In this document: positions 53,025 to 61,786 of the stretch, one piece after another
Numbering within the stretch: position 1 is the stretch's first letter
Layout: every line of letters begins with the position of its first letter
Assembly (NCBI RefSeq): GCF_003992595.1
Contig: NZ_RZNA01000003.1
Location: forward strand, 124,001-188,000
Source of the DNA: Flagellimonas oceanensis
GTDB taxonomy: Bacteria; Bacteroidota; Bacteroidia; Flavobacteriales; Flavobacteriaceae
Direction: 5' to 3'
Length of the DNA stretch: 64,000 nt
Program-made: the position numbers and the translations under genes
Notes under the pieces: generated by a model
The model's database searches: none
What the model saw: only the letters and a program-made list of their open reading frames with translations
Told to the model about the DNA's origin: nothing

Positions 53025-53813
53025 TTAAACATCAATTTCTCCTGTGAGATAAAGCACGGCTTTTCCTGAAATTTTAACACGTTCGCCCAAATACTCACAG
53101 ACTAGATCGCCACCTCGTTTGGAAAGCTGTTCGGCTGTCATTTTGGTTTTATCCAACACTTCGGTCCAGTAGGGGGATAATGAGGTGTGGGCGGAACCGG
53201 TCACAGGGTCTTCTGGAATACCACAGGCAGGGGCAAAAAAGCGGGAAACAAAATCCACTTCATCCCCAGGTGCGGTCACGATAACCCCACGAACATCCAA
53301 TTGCGCCAACAGATGATGGTTAGGTTCAAGAGCTTCGATTTCCTTCTGGGAGCTATAAACCATCATATAATCGGTTTTACCCTTCAGGGTTTTTACCGGA
53401 GTCTGCCCTATGGCGTTGTCCAATTCATCGATGTTTCGGATGGCTATCAGATTGTCCGTTGGGAAATCCATGGTCAACCAACCATTATCGGCCTTAGTTA
53501 CGGTTAGATTCCCACTTCGGCCGGAATAAAACTGAATGGTATCTTTTTCAAGTTCATAAAAATGGAACAGGACGAAGGCCGTGGCCAAGGTTGCATGTCC
53601 GCACAGGTCCACTTCCACTTCGGGGGTAAACCATCGTATTTCGTAAAGCTCATCCTTTTTAACCGCAAAAGCTGTTTCCGCCAAGTTGTTCTCCTGCGCA
53701 ATTTTTTGCATCAGTTCGGGACTTAACCACGAATCCAAAATACAGACCGCAGCAGGATTTCCGCCAAAGGTTTGACTGGTAAATGCGTCTATTTGATAAA
53801 TTTTCTGTCTCAT
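53025..53813 (-). CDS. PhzF family isomerase, embedded in the heme cluster
   Basis: 262 residues. QIDAFTSQTFGGNPAAVCIL and the catalytic Glu in ENNLAETAFAVK near residue 45 are diagnostic. DLCGHATLATAFVLFHF, FFAPACGIPEDPVTGSAH and YLGERVKISGKAVLYLTGE follow. PhzF enzymes are diaminopimelate-epimerase-fold isomerases; the substrate here is unknown. It lies between hemF (28 nt upstream) and hemB (20 nt downstream) on the same strand, so it is transcribed with heme genes without a known role in that pathway. Confidence 0.92.
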   Translation of the reverse strand: MRQKIYQIDAFTSQTFGGNPAAVCILDSWLSPELMQKIAQENNLAETAFAVKKDELYEIRWFTPEVEVDLCGHATLATAFVLFHFYELEKDTIQFYSGRSGNLTVTKADNGWLTMDFPTDNLIAIRNIDELDNAIGQTPVKTLKGKTDYMMVYSSQKEIEALEPNHHLLAQLDVRGVIVTAPGDEVDFVSRFFAPACGIPEDPVTGSAHTSLSPYWTEVLDKTKMTAEQLSKRGGDLVCEYLGERVKISGKAVLYLTGEIDV

Positions 53814-53841
53814 TGATTTGGTTTGAGCACAAAATTAAGTA

Positions 53842-54744
53842 TTAGGCCCAATCTTTTGGGTTTTGTAGCACTTCTATCAATTTCTCTTCGTCGCTACCTT
53901 CTTCAGGGTGATGGTCATAACGCCATTGCACATGTGGTGGTAAACTCATCAAAATACTTTCGATACGGCCCTTGGTTTTTAGACCAAAAAGGGTCCCCTT
54001 GTCATGCACTAAATTGAACTCTACATAACGGCCGCGACGAATTTCTTGCCAGTCCCTTTGTTCTTTGGAATAGGGGAGGTCTTTTCTTTTATCGACAATA
54101 GGTGTGTAGGCATCCAGAAAGCTATCCCCGACCTCGGTCACGAAATGGTACCAATCTTCCATACTGGTTTGTTCCGTTGCTTTGCAATAATCAAAGAACA
54201 ATCCGCCGACACCACGAGCTTCGTTCCGGTGGGAATTCCAGAAATATTCGTCACATTTCTTTTTGTAAGCGGAATAAAATCCTGGATTATGGGCATCACA
54301 GGCCTTTTTGCAAATCGTGTGAAAATGGGTGGTATCCTCATCGAACAAATAATATGGGGTAAGGTCTTGTCCACCTCCGAACCATTGATCTACGATGTTG
54401 CCATTCTTGTCGTACATCTCAAAATAGCGCCAATTGGCATGCACTGTGGGTACCATTGGACTTTTGGGGTGGATGACCAAGCTAAGGCCGCAGGCAAAGA
54501 AATCCACATCTTCCACACCAAAGTAATCCTGCATGCTTTTGGGCAATGGGCCGTGCACTTTGGAAATATTGACCCCTCCTTTTTCAAAAACGGCACCATT
54601 TTCAATGACACGGGTTCTGCCGCCTCCACCTTCTTCGCGTTCCCAAAAATCTTGTTGGAACTTGGCGGTACCATCCAATTCTTCCAATTTGGAGGTAATG
54701 TTATCCTGTAATTGTTGAATGTATTGGTAAAACTTATCCTTCAT
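53842..54744 (-). CDS. hemF: oxygen-dependent coproporphyrinogen III oxidase
   Basis: A 300-residue enzyme that decarboxylates two propionates of coproporphyrinogen III using O2. EREEGGGGRTRVIENGAVFE, HANWRYFEMYDKNG, WFGGGQDLTPYYLF, NEARGVGGLFFDY and RRGRYVEFNLVHDKGT are the conserved blocks with the metal and substrate His/Asp. Its presence marks aerobic heme synthesis. It starts 2 nt after the DUF6973 gene stop. Confidence 0.97.
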   Translation of the reverse strand: MKDKFYQYIQQLQDNITSKLEELDGTAKFQQDFWEREEGGGGRTRVIENGAVFEKGGVNISKVHGPLPKSMQDYFGVEDVDFFACGLSLVIHPKSPMVPTVHANWRYFEMYDKNGNIVDQWFGGGQDLTPYYLFDEDTTHFHTICKKACDAHNPGFYSAYKKKCDEYFWNSHRNEARGVGGLFFDYCKATEQTSMEDWYHFVTEVGDSFLDAYTPIVDKRKDLPYSKEQRDWQEIRRGRYVEFNLVHDKGTLFGLKTKGRIESILMSLPPHVQWRYDHHPEEGSDEEKLIEVLQNPKDWA

Positions 54745-54746
54745 TG

Positions 54747-55232
54747 TTATAAAATATGTACCATTCGATTTTTATATTCAGAAAGGTTGCTGCTTTCATC
54801 AATTTTGATGGATTCGAGAGCCATTTTCTTTAATAGCTCAATGATTTCCTGTTCGGATTTTTCCGTGTTTTGGGCAAATATGAAACGACCCACTTCGTTA
54901 TTGTGCAAATCCATAGCTTTAGGCAACTGTTTGTTCGGAAATGAATCCTCATGCCAATCGGTTACCTTTTTTGCCCAATTCAAGACGGTTTCTTCATTGT
55001 TTTGCCATTTGAAACATCTTTTTGCAATCAAATAGTTCCAAAAAGCATGTCTGAAGGCATTCGCCGGGCCATTTTTGTGATGCAGCTTGCCATAGTTTTT
55101 CGTCGAAAAGGCTATGCAATCCTTGGTCGCCTTGATGGTGGGCCAAATAAAGTGGGGCCGACTCAAACCAATGAGAAAACCTTTCAGTATATTTTTAAAA
55201 TCGACCCGCTTTACTATTCCAACAAGGTTCAC
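54747..55232 (-). CDS. DUF6973-like protein, embedded in the heme cluster
   Basis: 161 residues, soluble or peripheral. The segment [20 protein letters not shown] with [20 protein letters not shown] and [10 protein letters not shown] gives a cluster of conserved His, Asp and Glu that could bind metal, as in DUF6973 proteins. Its ATG overlaps the hemE stop by 4 nt and its stop is 2 nt before hemF, so it is translationally locked between two heme genes. Function unknown. Confidence 0.65.
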   Translation of the reverse strand: MNLVGIVKRVDFKNILKGFLIGLSRPHFIWPTIKATKDCIAFSTKNYGKLHHKNGPANAFRHAFWNYLIAKRCFKWQNNEETVLNWAKKVTDWHEDSFPNKQLPKAMDLHNNEVGRFIFAQNTEKSEQEIIELLKKMALESIKIDESSNLSEYKNRMVHIL

Positions 55233-56254
55233 TCCTTATATGTTTTTACCGCATCAATAAATGCTTTTGCATTTTCCACAGGAATGTTGGGTAATATTCC
55301 GTGGCCCAGGTTCACAATGTATTTGTCCTTACCAAAATCACGAATCATCTGCGTGACCATTTCCTTGATTTTCTCAGGAGGCGAAAGCAAGCGAGCTGGA
55401 TCAAAATTACCTTGAAGAGTCACATTGCCCCCAGTTAAGTATCGTGCATTTTGAGCGGAACAAGTCCAATCAACACCTACGGCAGATGCCCCGGAATTGG
55501 CCATTTCCTTGAGAGCGAACCAACATCCTTTTCCAAAAACGATTACGGGAGCCTCGTCTTTTAACGCATCCACGATCTGTTGAATGTATTTCCAGGAAAA
55601 TTCCTGGTAATCTTGCGGAGATAACATCCCGCCCCACGAATCAAAAACCTGAACGGCATTTACACCTGCTTTTACCTTGGCCTTTAAATATGCAATGGTC
55701 GTATCCGTGATTTTTTGAAGCAATTCATGCGCAGCTTTTGGCTGGGTAAAACAGAATCCCCTGGCTTTATCAAAGCTTTTGCTGCCTTGACCTTCCACAC
55801 AATAGCAAAGCAGCGTCCAAGGCGAACCTGCAAACCCGATCAAGGGAACTTCATCATTCAATTTTTCTTTGGTCATAGTAATGGCATCCATCACATAGCC
55901 CAACGTTTCCTGAATGTCCGGTACGATCACTTTGTCCAAATCCGATCGCGAACGGATGGGGTTGGGCAAATAAGGACCAAAATTCGGTTTCATCTGTACC
56001 TCGATGTCCATGGCCTGGGGAATTACCAAAATGTCACTGAACAAAATGGCGGCATCCATTCCGTATCGGCGTATCGGCTGTACGGTAATTTCCGAAGCCA
56101 ATTCGGGTGTTTGGCAACGAGTGAAGAAATCGTATTTTTTACGGAGTTCCATAAATTCTGGCAAATAGCGCCCTGCTTGTCGCATCATCCATACTGGCGG
56201 ACGTTCCACGGTTTCGCCTTTCAATGCCTTTAGGAACAAATCGTTTTTTATCAT
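55229..56254 (-). CDS. hemE: uroporphyrinogen decarboxylase
   Basis: A 341-residue enzyme that converts uroporphyrinogen III to coproporphyrinogen III. The N-terminal signature [17 protein letters not shown], the substrate Asp in [52 protein letters not shown] and the C-terminal [19 protein letters not shown] are complete. It overlaps hemD by 4 nt and the DUF6973 gene by 4 nt. Confidence 0.97.
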   Translation of the reverse strand: MIKNDLFLKALKGETVERPPVWMMRQAGRYLPEFMELRKKYDFFTRCQTPELASEITVQPIRRYGMDAAILFSDILVIPQAMDIEVQMKPNFGPYLPNPIRSRSDLDKVIVPDIQETLGYVMDAITMTKEKLNDEVPLIGFAGSPWTLLCYCVEGQGSKSFDKARGFCFTQPKAAHELLQKITDTTIAYLKAKVKAGVNAVQVFDSWGGMLSPQDYQEFSWKYIQQIVDALKDEAPVIVFGKGCWFALKEMANSGASAVGVDWTCSAQNARYLTGGNVTLQGNFDPARLLSPPEKIKEMVTQMIRDFGKDKYIVNLGHGILPNIPVENAKAFIDAVKTYKE

Positions 56255-56913
56255 AAGTGCTTATAGTTGTTTATCGCCTGCACCAGCACGTTTTCCACGG
56301 TTGGTCTGTTGGCTACAATAATATTTTTTGAATGTTTTTGAGCTTCTGAAGCGGTAGTATTTCCAATACAGAACAAGGTGCTTTCCCCTAAAGTGTTTTT
56401 CAAAAGATAGCTTCGGATGCCACTGGGACTAAAGAACAGGATGCCATCAAAATCACGTTGAAACCCCTTTGGATTTAGATTTGTACGGTACACCTCCAAT
56501 TCTTTATACTGAACGTTATTTTTTATCAAAGTATCAGGGAGTTCAGTTCTTCTCCTGTTGCCACAAAGAAATAAAAAGGACTCGTTTTGATGCTTTTTGA
56601 CCAAAGTTTCTGCCAATTCTGACGCATTTTCGGCCATTTCCATAACTTTTAGACCTTTTTCTTCCAAAAGTGATTTTGTCTTTTCTCCAACGCAAAAAGC
56701 ATTGTATTTTGATAAATCTAACTTTTTGGTTTGCTGTAAAAATGCTTTCACGGCATTCTTACTTGTGAAAATATAGTTGCTGTAAGTGAACGGGATTTTT
56801 ACATCCAACAGTTCGATTTTTAGGGCATCGTACTCCACCAATCCCAAACCGGAATTTAGAAAAAGCTCTTTTTGCGACGGACTCAACATTTTAGTGGACA
56901 GTACTGTTTTCAT
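56251..56913 (-). CDS. hemD: uroporphyrinogen-III synthase
   Basis: A 220-residue, weakly conserved enzyme that closes hydroxymethylbilane to uroporphyrinogen III. The start at 56913 ([16 protein letters not shown]) fits the first strand and overlaps hemC by 23 nt. [51 protein letters not shown] and [14 protein letters not shown] are the recognisable blocks of the two-lobed HEM4 fold. Position between hemC and hemE supports the call. Confidence 0.93.
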   Translation of the reverse strand: MKTVLSTKMLSPSQKELFLNSGLGLVEYDALKIELLDVKIPFTYSNYIFTSKNAVKAFLQQTKKLDLSKYNAFCVGEKTKSLLEEKGLKVMEMAENASELAETLVKKHQNESFLFLCGNRRRTELPDTLIKNNVQYKELEVYRTNLNPKGFQRDFDGILFFSPSGIRSYLLKNTLGESTLFCIGNTTASEAQKHSKNIIVANRPTVENVLVQAINNYKHL

Positions 56914-57817
56914 TTCTGATTTCTTGCATCAATTTGTCGCCTCCTTTTTGCAATACTTCATCGGCGCATGTTTTTCCAAGGCCTTTGGCATCGGACAGCT
57001 TTACTTCTTTTTTGATGTCGATTTTCTGTTTTCCATCCAAAGAGAAAACAACCCCTTCAAAATATACCGTTTTGTCTTTTATTTGAGCCAAAGCGCCTAT
57101 TGGTGCGGTACAACCACCTTCCAGCGTTCGCAAAAACTCACGCTCAATGGTTGTGGCCAATTCGGTTTCCGAATGGTTTAGTTCGCCCACAGCCTCTTTG
57201 GTAAAATCATCCTCCTCTTTGGTAACTACGAGCATGGCGCCTTGTGCAGGAGCGGGGATCATCCAATCCAATTGTATGGCATCCTTGGGTAATAGTTTGA
57301 TGCGTTCCAATCCTGCCTGAGCAAAGATGGCTCCTTGCCAATCATTTTCAATAAGCTTGAGGAGACGGGTGTTCACATTTCCCCTAAGGTCCACCACTTT
57401 GTGGTTGGGGTACTTGTTCAGCCATTGGGCCTTTCGCCGTAAACTTCCAGTTGCAATGGTTGCAGGTCCTTCAGCATTTAAAAAGGCATCGCCTTTGTGG
57501 ACCAGTATGTCATGAGTGATGGCACGTTCCAAAACGGCTACTTGTACTATTCCCTTAGGCAATTGTGTGGGCACATCTTTCATGGAATGTACCGCAATAT
57601 CAATATTCCCTTTGAGCAATGCAACGTCCAAGGTCTTGGTAAATATTCCAGTAACACCAAGCTCGTACAGCGGTTTGTCCAACACTTGGTCCCCCATGGA
57701 CTTTGTCGGCACCAAAATGGTGTCGTACCCGAGTGCTTCCAGCTTTTGTTGCACGGTGGTTGCTTGCCACAGCGCCAATTCGCTGTCGCGGGTTCCAATG
57801 CGGATTATTTTGCTCAT
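56891..57817 (-). CDS. hemC: hydroxymethylbilane synthase (porphobilinogen deaminase)
   Basis: A 308-residue enzyme that links four porphobilinogens. The dipyrromethane-binding Cys is in TLEGGCTAPIGALAQ near residue 240. IRIGTRDSELALWQA, AVHSMKDVPTQLPKGI, TGSLRRKAQWLNKYP and VDLRGNVNTRL carry the catalytic Asp and Arg residues. It overlaps hemA by 4 nt (ATGA type). Confidence 0.97.
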   Translation of the reverse strand: MSKIIRIGTRDSELALWQATTVQQKLEALGYDTILVPTKSMGDQVLDKPLYELGVTGIFTKTLDVALLKGNIDIAVHSMKDVPTQLPKGIVQVAVLERAITHDILVHKGDAFLNAEGPATIATGSLRRKAQWLNKYPNHKVVDLRGNVNTRLLKLIENDWQGAIFAQAGLERIKLLPKDAIQLDWMIPAPAQGAMLVVTKEEDDFTKEAVGELNHSETELATTIEREFLRTLEGGCTAPIGALAQIKDKTVYFEGVVFSLDGKQKIDIKKEVKLSDAKGLGKTCADEVLQKGGDKLMQEIRNENSTVH

Positions 57818-59070
57818 TTGGAGTGTAGTTCTAGCTGAAATACTTTCTGGATCAGTTCCAGACTATCATCGGTATCCACCTCGTTGCTCTTTAAGTGGTT
57901 GGCAAACTGCTTGGTGATTTTTTGAATGATCCTATCGGAGATGATTTCTGCCTGAATTTGGTCGAAACCTTCAATTTTTTTGGTCTGAAAATCGATTTCT
58001 TCTGTCTTCATGGTGTTCAGTTTGTCCTTAAGTGCATTGATCACAGGGGCAAACTTGCGGGTTTCCAACCATTTTAAGAAATCCTTTTTCACTTTTTCTA
58101 TGATAGTTTCCGCTTTGGGAACGTATTCTTTTCTTTTGGCCAAGGTCTCATCCGTAATCTGTGAGAGTTGATCCAGATGAACAAGAGTGACATTGTCCAG
58201 CTCTTTTACATCGTCGGATACGTTTTTGGGAACGGATAAATCCAACACCAACAATGGTTTTTTAGGATAGATCAACGCTTTGGAAACGGTTGGCAATTGG
58301 GCTCCGGTGGCAACTACAAGAATATCGGACTTTCGGATTTCCGTTTGCAGGTCGCCATAATCCTTTACCGTCAATTGAAATTTTCCGGCAATGTCCTCTG
58401 CTTTTTCCCGAGTTCTGTTGATTAAGGTAATATGGGAGTTGTTGGAGTGCTTTACCAGGTTTTCACATGTGTTTCTTCCAATTTTACCCGTTCCAAACAA
58501 TAGGATGTTCTTGTTGGAAATATCATCGACATTGTCCAAAATATATTTTACCGAAGCAAATGCTACCGATGTGGCACCGGATGAAAGTTCCGTTTCGTTT
58601 TTGATACGTTTACTGGCCTGAATTACGGAGTTGCATAACCGTTCTAAGAACGGGTTGGCCATTTCGTGCTTTTTAGATCGGTAAAATCCTTGCTTTATCT
58701 GGCTGATGATTTCAAAATCGCCCAAAATTTGGCTATCGAGTCCAGTGCCTACCTTGAACATGTGCGAAATGGCATCGTGGTTTTTATACACGTATGCTAC
58801 TTCCTGAAATTCTTCAACAGTTCCGTGGGTTTCGTCGCAAAGGAGTTTGATAAGCTGGTAGGGATGCTGTGCAAAACCATAAAGTTCGGTTCTGTTGCAA
58901 GTGGAAATGGCAAGCAAGCCATCAATTCCGATTTCCTTGGCCTTGCCCAGAATATGGTCAATGGCAGGAACATCCAGACTGAACTTTCCTCTAACCTCTG
59001 CATCCGCCTTCTTGTAACTCAACCCAACGGCATAGAAGGAATTATGTTTTGAAATATGGTAGTCCCTCAT
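57814..59070 (-). CDS. hemA: glutamyl-tRNA reductase
   Basis: 418 residues from ATG 59070 (MRDYHISKHNSFYAVGLS); the longer frame to 59115 would cover the promoter. It reduces glutamyl-tRNA to glutamate-1-semialdehyde, the first step of C5 heme synthesis. Catalytic Cys in LLAISTCNRTELYGFA, NADPH-binding ILLFGTGKIGRNTCENL and C-terminal dimerisation domain are present. First gene of the leftward hemACDE-DUF6973-hemF-phzF-hemB cluster. Confidence 0.96.
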   Translation of the reverse strand: MRDYHISKHNSFYAVGLSYKKADAEVRGKFSLDVPAIDHILGKAKEIGIDGLLAISTCNRTELYGFAQHPYQLIKLLCDETHGTVEEFQEVAYVYKNHDAISHMFKVGTGLDSQILGDFEIISQIKQGFYRSKKHEMANPFLERLCNSVIQASKRIKNETELSSGATSVAFASVKYILDNVDDISNKNILLFGTGKIGRNTCENLVKHSNNSHITLINRTREKAEDIAGKFQLTVKDYGDLQTEIRKSDILVVATGAQLPTVSKALIYPKKPLLVLDLSVPKNVSDDVKELDNVTLVHLDQLSQITDETLAKRKEYVPKAETIIEKVKKDFLKWLETRKFAPVINALKDKLNTMKTEEIDFQTKKIEGFDQIQAEIISDRIIQKITKQFANHLKSNEVDTDDSLELIQKVFQLELHSK

Positions 59071-59090
59071 AAAGGATATAAATCGCAGCA

Positions 59091-59157
59091 CAAAAATAAC
59101 AGGCTTATAGGTCAAAAAATAACGCTAGCGGTACTATAAATAACCACCGCTGTTATT
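59091..59157 (-). promoter_or_regulatory. hemA promoter with overlapping inverted repeat
   Basis: On the minus strand TATTTTTG (59098-59091) is an exact -7 box, 20 nt before the hemA ATG. Just upstream, AATAAC-gct-AGCGGT (59118-59132) is complementary to ACCGCT-GTTATT (59146-59157), a 12-bp inverted repeat with a 3-nt bulge covering the -33 region. It is a candidate operator for heme or iron control. Confidence 0.5.
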
Positions 59158-59205
59158 TTATGTTTTATTTTTGATAAAATTGACGGAAAGCATTGTTATT
59201 ATTGA

Positions 59206-59248
59206 TAAATTTGATAATGAACAACACAATTTAGAGCGATTCTAAATT
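59206..59248 (+). promoter_or_regulatory. AraC-gene promoter and 21-bp palindrome
   Basis: TAAATTTG (59206-59213) is an exact -7 box, with a TTG 23 nt upstream. AATTTAGA-gcgat-TCTAAATT (59228-59248) is a perfect 8-bp-arm palindrome in the leader, 32 nt before the ATG at 59281. It is a candidate autoregulatory or metal-responsive operator. Confidence 0.5.
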
Positions 59249-59280
59249 AATCCAAAAGTAAAATTAGATTGAAAACCAAT

Positions 59281-60159
59281 ATGAAAAATATCGCTAGAGG
59301 TTCTTATGACGAAATTTTGGTCGAAGACGGAATTTACATCCTTAAAATCCAGAATGATACCCAGGAACCCAAGTTGATAGAACGGGATATCGACAGTTCC
59401 TACATTCAATTTCACTTTTGTTTGAAGGGCAAGTCGAAGTTCAATTTTAATGAGGGGAACTACTATTTGGAGGTTAACGAGGAAAACTCCTTGCTGCTCT
59501 ATAATACCCAGAAGGACTTACCCCTTGATCTAGTGGTTTCGCCTGGATCCTGGTTGCTCTCGGTCGTCATGACCATCAGGAAGTTCCATTCGCTGTTTTC
59601 CGATGAAGCGGACTACATTCCGTTCTTAAGCGAGGAAAACAAGGAGAAGAAATACTATTCCCAGGAAATGGTATCGCCGGCAACTGCGGTGGTCCTGAGC
59701 CAATTGATGAACTACAACTTGCATCCATCCATCAAAAAACTGTATCTAAAAGGCAAGGTCTACGAGCTGATTTCCCTCTATTTCAATAAGACAGAAGATG
59801 CCGATTTGGAACAATGCCCTTATTTGGCCGATGAGGATAATGTCCGCCGTATACGAATGGCGAAGGAAATCATGATTTCCCGTATGGCCGAGCCGCCTAC
59901 TCTGGCCGAATTATCGCAAGAAGTTGGGCTGAGCCTGAAAAAATTGAAGGAAGGCTTCAAACAGATCTATGGGGACTCCGTATTCGGATTTTTGTTCGAT
60001 TATAAAATGGAATATGCTCGCAAAATGTTGGAAACGGGCAAGCACAATGTGAATGAAGTCGGTTTAAAAGTAGGCTACAGTACCGCCAGTCATTTTATAG
60101 CCTCATTCAAAAAGAAATTCGGCACCACACCTAAAAAATATTTAACTTCAAACGTCTAA
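59281..60159 (+). CDS. AraC family regulator, PchR/YbtA-like, divergent from hemA
   Basis: 292 residues from ATG 59281 (a TTG at 59269 is possible). The N-terminal ligand domain (about 1-175) begins SYDEILVEDGIYILKIQND and lacks a clear cupin motif. The C-terminal double HTH (about 200-290) reads MAEPPTLAELSQEVGLSLKK, LKEGFKQIYGDSVFGFLFDY, MEYARKMLETGKHNVNEVGL and VGYSTASHFIASFKKKFGTT. This is the PchR/YbtA subgroup, which senses siderophores or iron-related ligands. Position divergent from the heme operon suggests control by iron or heme; this is inference. Confidence 0.88.
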   Translation: MKNIARGSYDEILVEDGIYILKIQNDTQEPKLIERDIDSSYIQFHFCLKGKSKFNFNEGNYYLEVNEENSLLLYNTQKDLPLDLVVSPGSWLLSVVMTIRKFHSLFSDEADYIPFLSEENKEKKYYSQEMVSPATAVVLSQLMNYNLHPSIKKLYLKGKVYELISLYFNKTEDADLEQCPYLADEDNVRRIRMAKEIMISRMAEPPTLAELSQEVGLSLKKLKEGFKQIYGDSVFGFLFDYKMEYARKMLETGKHNVNEVGLKVGYSTASHFIASFKKKFGTTPKKYLTSNV

Positions 60160-60169
60160 AATTGTTCTT

Positions 60170-60925
60170 ATGAGATTCACTATCCTGTTACTTGCCTTTT
60201 GCCTGATATTCAGTGTTAACGCCCAAGAGGAACCTGTCGCAGAAAAGGAAAATGTAAAAATGCCCGAATTGGTAATGGTATTTACCAAAACAGAAGGGTA
60301 TAGGCATAAATCCATTGAGAAAGGCGTTCAAACCTTACGGGAATTGGGTAGAAAAAATGGCTTTGTTGCTTTGCAAACCGAATCCGGCGAAGACTTTACC
60401 CGACAAAACTTGAATAACTACAAACTTGTAGTTTTTTTGAACACGACGATGGATGTTTTGAACGACGCACAGCAAAGCGCATTTGAATCCTACATTAAAG
60501 GAGGAGGTGCCTTTTTGGGAGTCCATGCCGCAGCTGATACGGAATATGACTGGGCTTGGTATGGAAGATTGGTAGGCGGTTATTTTGATTCCCATCCCCA
60601 TGACCCCAATGTGAGACAAGCCACTGTCGAAGTGATGAACAAAGCGCATCCATCCACGGCGCATTTACCAGATTCGTGGTCAAGGACCGATGAATGGTAC
60701 AACTACAAAAACCTAAGTTCCGACACTATGGTTTTGCTTAATTTGGATGAAAGCAGTTACGAAGGTGGAACCAACGGGTCAAATCACCCGATAGCCTGGT
60801 ACCACGAATTCGATGGTGGAAGGGCTTTTTACACAGGCAGCGGTCATACCGAGGATTCTTATGATGAACCCATGTTCCGTCAGCACCTTTTAGGTGCCAT
60901 TGAATGGTGCTTAAAACGAAAGTAA
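60170..60925 (+). CDS. secreted ThuA domain protein
   Basis: 251 residues with a signal peptide (ILLLAFCLIFSVNA). ThuA-like class I glutamine-amidotransferase fold: LVMVFTKTEGYRHKSIEKGV, FVALQTESGEDFTRQNL, YIKGGGAFLGVHAAADTEYD, WYGRLVGGYFDSHP and HPIAWYHEFDGGRAFYTGSG. Related proteins act on trehalose or keto-sugars. It starts 10 nt after the AraC gene and is probably co-transcribed with it. Its 3' end overlaps the DUF1460 gene by 15 nt, convergent. Confidence 0.9.
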   Translation: MRFTILLLAFCLIFSVNAQEEPVAEKENVKMPELVMVFTKTEGYRHKSIEKGVQTLRELGRKNGFVALQTESGEDFTRQNLNNYKLVVFLNTTMDVLNDAQQSAFESYIKGGGAFLGVHAAADTEYDWAWYGRLVGGYFDSHPHDPNVRQATVEVMNKAHPSTAHLPDSWSRTDEWYNYKNLSSDTMVLLNLDESSYEGGTNGSNHPIAWYHEFDGGRAFYTGSGHTEDSYDEPMFRQHLLGAIEWCLKRK

Positions 60926-61786
60926 GGTCGGCCTCGCCACAATAATCCCGATATTGCTTTTGATGTTTTTAAGGTAATCCGCCAAGGGCAATTCGGAAAT
61001 TTCCACTTCGCCGTTTTTGCTGGAGGCATGCAATAAATGCAATCTGCCGTCCGGTTGATGGATGGCGATTCCCGTATGGGTCACATCCAAGCCTTTTATG
61101 GAAGTGGCCAAGGCAAGAATGTCTCCAGATTTGATGAGGTGTTCCTTGCTTTCAATTTCATCTTGTGGCAAATAACAAAACTTTTCCTTCGCGATTTCTT
61201 TTTCTACCGAGACCATCGCTTCAAAGTTTTCATCGCTGGCCAAAAAAGGATACAAGTTGCGGTGAGTCCCCATAAAATTGATGGGTTTTTCCAACTCCAC
61301 ACCGCCAAGTTCGGCAGTGATGTCCTCTATCAGCCCTTTTTTCTCATTGTTGCGAATCCATTCCGTAAAGTAATGTAGGCGAGAGGGGTACCCTTCTAAA
61401 TTTCCATTTCTATACCGAACGGTTTCCAAGTTTTCAGTGAAATTCTCAAAATCTTTTTGTTGATTTTGGAGCATCATGCTAAAGGCCAGCACGTTTTCCA
61501 CAAAGGTGGTGCAATCCAGGCCGCCAAAATTCACGACCAAGGTTTCCGTGTCGCCAACCTCAAGCGTTTTTTCCACGTAAGGAGTTCCCAGAAAGGATTG
61601 TCCGACCGAGATAATAGTATCTCCGAGACTCATGGCTTTGGTTTGCTCTAAGTCATTAATTTTCGTCTCAAAAAGGGATTTGTCCTCAGGGGAACATGTG
61701 ATCTGTTGGGCAGAGGTAATGGATAGCATCCCTAAGGTAAGGAGTATGGAAAAATATACCTTAATGTTTAAATCTAAAATATTCAT
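60911..61786 (-). CDS. DUF1460 N-acetylmuramoyl-L-alanine amidase-like protein
   Basis: 291 residues with a signal-type N-terminus (VYFSILLTLGMLSITSAQQ). The papain-like active Cys is in NFGGLDCTTFVENVLAFSMM, with His later in VTHTGIAIHQPDGRLHLLHA. SRLHYFTEWIRNNEKKGLI is typical of DUF1460, which has been linked to murein peptide turnover and recycling. It overlaps the upstream lipoprotein gene by 26 nt on the same strand, implying coupled translation. Confidence 0.88.
   Translation of the reverse strand: MNILDLNIKVYFSILLTLGMLSITSAQQITCSPEDKSLFETKINDLEQTKAMSLGDTIISVGQSFLGTPYVEKTLEVGDTETLVVNFGGLDCTTFVENVLAFSMMLQNQQKDFENFTENLETVRYRNGNLEGYPSRLHYFTEWIRNNEKKGLIEDITAELGGVELEKPINFMGTHRNLYPFLASDENFEAMVSVEKEIAKEKFCYLPQDEIESKEHLIKSGDILALATSIKGLDVTHTGIAIHQPDGRLHLLHASSKNGEVEISELPLADYLKNIKSNIGIIVARPTLLSF

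Noticed and set aside
53025..53813. Phenazine biosynthesis
   Set aside because: PhzF-family isomerases are widespread; no other phenazine gene is in the window.
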